This document shows positions 61,481-64,000 of a stretch of DNA of 64,000 nt, piece by piece. The notes below the pieces were generated by a model. It did no database searches, was not told where the DNA came from, and saw only the letters and a program-made list of their open reading frames with translations. Source of the DNA: Pedobacter psychrophilus (lineage in GTDB: Bacteria > Bacteroidota > Bacteroidia > Sphingobacteriales > Sphingobacteriaceae). The stretch covers positions 1 through 64,000 of the forward strand of contig NZ_LWHJ01000029.1 of assembly GCF_001652725.1 (NCBI RefSeq), in the 5' to 3' direction. The translations under genes were made by a program, and so were the position numbers. Position 1 is the stretch's first letter; every line of letters starts with the position of its first letter.

Positions 61481-62812
61481 TTAATAATTATCATAAATAT
61501 TCTTTAAAATTCTTTCTACCTCACCTTTTATTTCTTTAGAAGGGCTTACAAAACCATTATTCATAAAAGAGAAAATATACTTTTTACCAGACTTACCAAT
61601 TAAATATCCGCTTAAGTTGTAATTGTTAGATAAACTACCAGATTTAGCATAAACGTAGGGTAAATCGCTATCTAAAAACATGTTTTTGAGTGTTCCTCTT
61701 TTTCCACCAGCAGGTAATAAATTAAATAAACGCTCGTCATTATTTAATTTATCTTTTATCTTTTGCAGCACCAAAACCATATCATTTGGAGTAAAAAGAT
61801 TCAACCTTGATAACCCTGAACCATCTACCCATTGAATCCTTTCAGGCATATCATTAAATAAAGTTTTAGACGCTCTAGCAATAATACTATCAGTATTCAT
61901 AACCATTTTATTTGCTGCTGCACAATTCAACAATAATTCTTCTGCCATAAAATTATCACTTTGCTGTAATAGCTGTTTGTATAAACTATCGGACAATGTA
62001 TTATAAGTAATCAAGGCACTTTTTGGAACTTTTCTCCAATTTAAAGTAGTTACAGGTTTGATAACAGAACCGGTTGCTAATAATGTGTCAGATAATAAAT
62101 TTTCTATTAAATTTTTATTTAAAACCAAAGGCAAATTTTGCTCATAATTAGGGCTTACAGATAATGGTATAATCCAATTGTTATTATTTAGGTTTCTTTT
62201 AACTGTTTTAACTTTGTTAGAAGTAGTCAATTCATTTAGATACAAACCAGGTAAATCAGGAGAATATTTTAATTCACCTAAATTATTAGCATTTATATTT
62301 ATACTATTCCCATAGATTGGCATATCGTTAATTTCAGTTTGATAATAATCATTAAAATCATCCCAACTCCATCCTTTACCATATTTTTCTCCTTGATAAC
62401 GCCCATTTACTAAATAAATATTTTTTCCAGAATTTCTAATAAAGTCGAAGGATTTTTGAGTTTTAAATTTTGGATGTAAAAAAGAAGCATCGGCCATTGG
62501 CCATAAAATCAAAGAATCATTTCTAAGAATATATTCAAATGATGGGATAGAATCTCCCAACATGTTTAAAGCGGTAAAAAATGTAAAAAGTTTAGTATTT
62601 GATGCCGCGGTAAAATAAAGATTTGCATTTTTCTGATACATCATTTTATCAGAATCTGCTTCTTTTATGGCAAAACCAATATGGTGATTATTATTTATAG
62701 GAGAATTTTCAATGAGAGATGCGATATTTTGATAGGGCTTTATCACAGTTTTTTGAACTGTACATGCTGAAAAAAGAAAAAAAGAAAATGCCAATAGAAA
62801 AAAACCTTTCAT
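61481..62812 (-). CDS. dacB: D-alanyl-D-alanine carboxypeptidase/endopeptidase (PBP4-type)
   Basis: The 443-residue lipoprotein (FSAC, Cys17) belongs to peptidase S13. The SxxK motif is S71-N-T-K74 (TAASNTKLF), SxN is SDN in QQSDNFMAEE, and the KTG-box is KSG in YAKSGSLSNN. These enzymes trim or cut peptidoglycan stem peptides. Identity as DacB rests on motifs and overall layout; the protein is rather divergent. Confidence 0.88.
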   Translation of the reverse strand: MKGFFLLAFSFFLFSACTVQKTVIKPYQNIASLIENSPINNNHHIGFAIKEADSDKMMYQKNANLYFTAASNTKLFTFFTALNMLGDSIPSFEYILRNDSLILWPMADASFLHPKFKTQKSFDFIRNSGKNIYLVNGRYQGEKYGKGWSWDDFNDYYQTEINDMPIYGNSININANNLGELKYSPDLPGLYLNELTTSNKVKTVKRNLNNNNWIIPLSVSPNYEQNLPLVLNKNLIENLLSDTLLATGSVIKPVTTLNWRKVPKSALITYNTLSDSLYKQLLQQSDNFMAEELLLNCAAANKMVMNTDSIIARASKTLFNDMPERIQWVDGSGLSRLNLFTPNDMVLVLQKIKDKLNNDERLFNLLPAGGKRGTLKNMFLDSDLPYVYAKSGSLSNNYNLSGYLIGKSGKKYIFSFMNNGFVSPSKEIKGEVERILKNIYDNY

Positions 62813-62908
62813 AAATGTATAATTAAACTTGCAAATTAGTAAATTGTATCAAGCTATTTAGTTTAAATAATTTTAAACTTTTTAAAAAAAATATAGCTAT
62901 AAACCAGC

Positions 62909-64000
62909 ATGTTAAGCAACTTTCTAAAAATAATTATAGGATTGCTATTAGGCATCTGCACATTAATTGAGCCAGTTTTTTCTCAAAATACTTTTGAATT
63001 TATAGGGAAAAGAACTAGACAGCAAATTAGTTTTAAAGCTGTAAGAGGTTTGGTGATATTGCCTATGTATATTAATAATAAAGGACCCTATAATTTTATT
63101 TTAGATACTGGTGTAGGTATTACAGTTATTACTGATCCTTTATTAAAAGATTCTTTAAACTTAAAATACCTAAGAAAAATAGACTTAAGTGGATTAGGTG
63201 ATCAGATAGAATTGACGGCTTATACAACTCCGTTTTTAAATTTTAGAATTGCATCTACAGAGGCCAAAAGTTGTGCTGCAGCTATATTAGACAAAGATAT
63301 TTTGAATTTATCTAGTTACGCAGGTATGAAAATTCATGGATTAATTGGTTATGATTTTTTTAAAAGCTTTAAAATAAGGATAAATTACAGTACTCAATTA
63401 TTAAAAATATACCAAAATACATTACCTAGATTAATAGCTAAAGGGAATAAAATTGATATACAGATTGAAGGGAATAAACCTTATGTCAATGTTTTAGTCA
63501 ACGTTCCAAATCATCAAAAACTACCTTTAAAAATGTTAATTGATACCGGTAGTGGCAATCCTATTTCTTTAGAAACTTATCAAAAAAGTGCCTTCCCACT
63601 TCCTGATAATTTTGTGATTTCAAATCTTGGTGTAGGGTTAAGTGGTAACATTAGGGGTTTTAAGGGCAGGATTGATCAACTTAAAATTGGTAAATTTTAT
63701 ATGGATAGCATAATCGCGGCTTTTCCATACTATGAAGATATAGGAGCTAAAATAACCAGCGTAGAAAGAAATGGAAGTATTGGCAATACTTTATTAAAAA
63801 AATTTGATGTTCTTTTTGATTATTCAAATAGTTGTATGTACTTAAAAGAAACTACTTCATTAAAAGAGGCATTTGAATATGATATGAGTGGAATGGAAAT
63901 AGCTGCTAGTGGAAAAAATTTTGATGAATTTTTTGTTACAAGAATAGAGCGTGGTTCGCCAGCAGATGAATTGGGAGTACAAATTGGCGATCAATTATTA
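62909..64000 (+). CDS. Exported aspartyl protease with PDZ domain, 3' end outside window
   Basis: From ATG at 62909 the frame stays open for 364 codons to the window edge. A signal peptide ends near VFSQ (residue 25). Two retropepsin-like halves follow, with FILDTGVGITVIT near residue 67 and MLIDTGSGNPISL near 210, each carrying the catalytic Asp-Thr-Gly. A PDZ domain begins near residue 335 (FFVTRIERGSPADELGVQIGDQLL). This two-domain layout is common in Bacteroidota. Its substrate is unknown. Confidence 0.88.
   Translation, partial: MLSNFLKIIIGLLLGICTLIEPVFSQNTFEFIGKRTRQQISFKAVRGLVILPMYINNKGPYNFILDTGVGITVITDPLLKDSLNLKYLRKIDLSGLGDQIELTAYTTPFLNFRIASTEAKSCAAAILDKDILNLSSYAGMKIHGLIGYDFFKSFKIRINYSTQLLKIYQNTLPRLIAKGNKIDIQIEGNKPYVNVLVNVPNHQKLPLKMLIDTGSGNPISLETYQKSAFPLPDNFVISNLGVGLSGNIRGFKGRIDQLKIGKFYMDSIIAAFPYYEDIGAKITSVERNGSIGNTLLKKFDVLFDYSNSCMYLKETTSLKEAFEYDMSGMEIAASGKNFDEFFVTRIERGSPADELGVQIGDQLL

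Overview
The window looks like a chromosomal segment of an AT-rich Bacteroidota, most likely a Sphingobacteriaceae (Pedobacter-like). Supporting evidence: type IX secretion genes (porU, porV, gldJ), bacillithiol and ergothioneine synthesis genes, promoters of the Bacteroidota form TAnnTTTG, weak or absent Shine-Dalgarno sequences, and Bacteroidota-restricted families (DUF4295, the N-domain of the collagen-like protein). I see no phage, insertion sequence or CRISPR array. Placement below phylum level is inference.

Layout. 1-1497 is the truncated 3'-less part of a collagen-like surface protein on the minus strand. 1892-5889 holds lutB, a SprT-type metalloprotein, an alkyltransferase-like protein, trmB and a GDP-fucose synthase. 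5989-10335 holds membrane and stress proteins (YtxH, holin-like, AI-2E permease, CsbD) and an ECF sigma/anti-sigma pair. 10412-19084 is mostly housekeeping: acs, rpmB-rpmG-DUF4295-ftsY, rimO, bshC and an Ldh-type dehydrogenase, with a GxxExxY cassette wedged between ftsY and rimO. 19420-29542 holds a PRC-barrel protein, a 2OG oxygenase, tRNA-Ala, an Old Yellow Enzyme, leuS with a repeat inserted in its coding sequence, yceI behind a palindromic operator, and a PfkB kinase. 29678-30612 is the most unusual part: an intact tRNA-Asn followed by decaying tandem copies of a GIY-YIG nuclease cassette, each junction built from a piece of the same tRNA. 30631-36428 holds a DUF808 protein, an M20 amidohydrolase, a Smr protein and a PAS histidine kinase. 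36668-41734 is the threonine operon (thrA-thrB-thrC) behind a Thr-rich leader peptide and terminator. 41740-54075 holds a MazF-type toxin pair, a histidine kinase cluster, an SPFH protein, beta-propeller proteins, DUF4407 and egtB-egtD. 54076-64000 holds porU-porV-ispF, gldJ, a PBP4-type carboxypeptidase and the start of an aspartyl protease with a PDZ domain.

Two themes run across the window. First, short palindromic repeats: six copies plus one degenerate copy of a 78-99 bp intergenic element (ends GCGTT and ACGCCC), an 80-bp element read in frame within leuS, a 24-bp palindrome between thrA and thrB, and inverted TGATTTCACAGATT units around the GxxExxY gene. Second, small nuclease genes that travel with such repeats: the GxxExxY protein (PD-(D/E)xK-like) and the GIY-YIG cassette whose C-terminus and stop codon are made from tRNA-Asn sequence. 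The GIY-YIG/tRNA array is my best candidate for an undescribed system.
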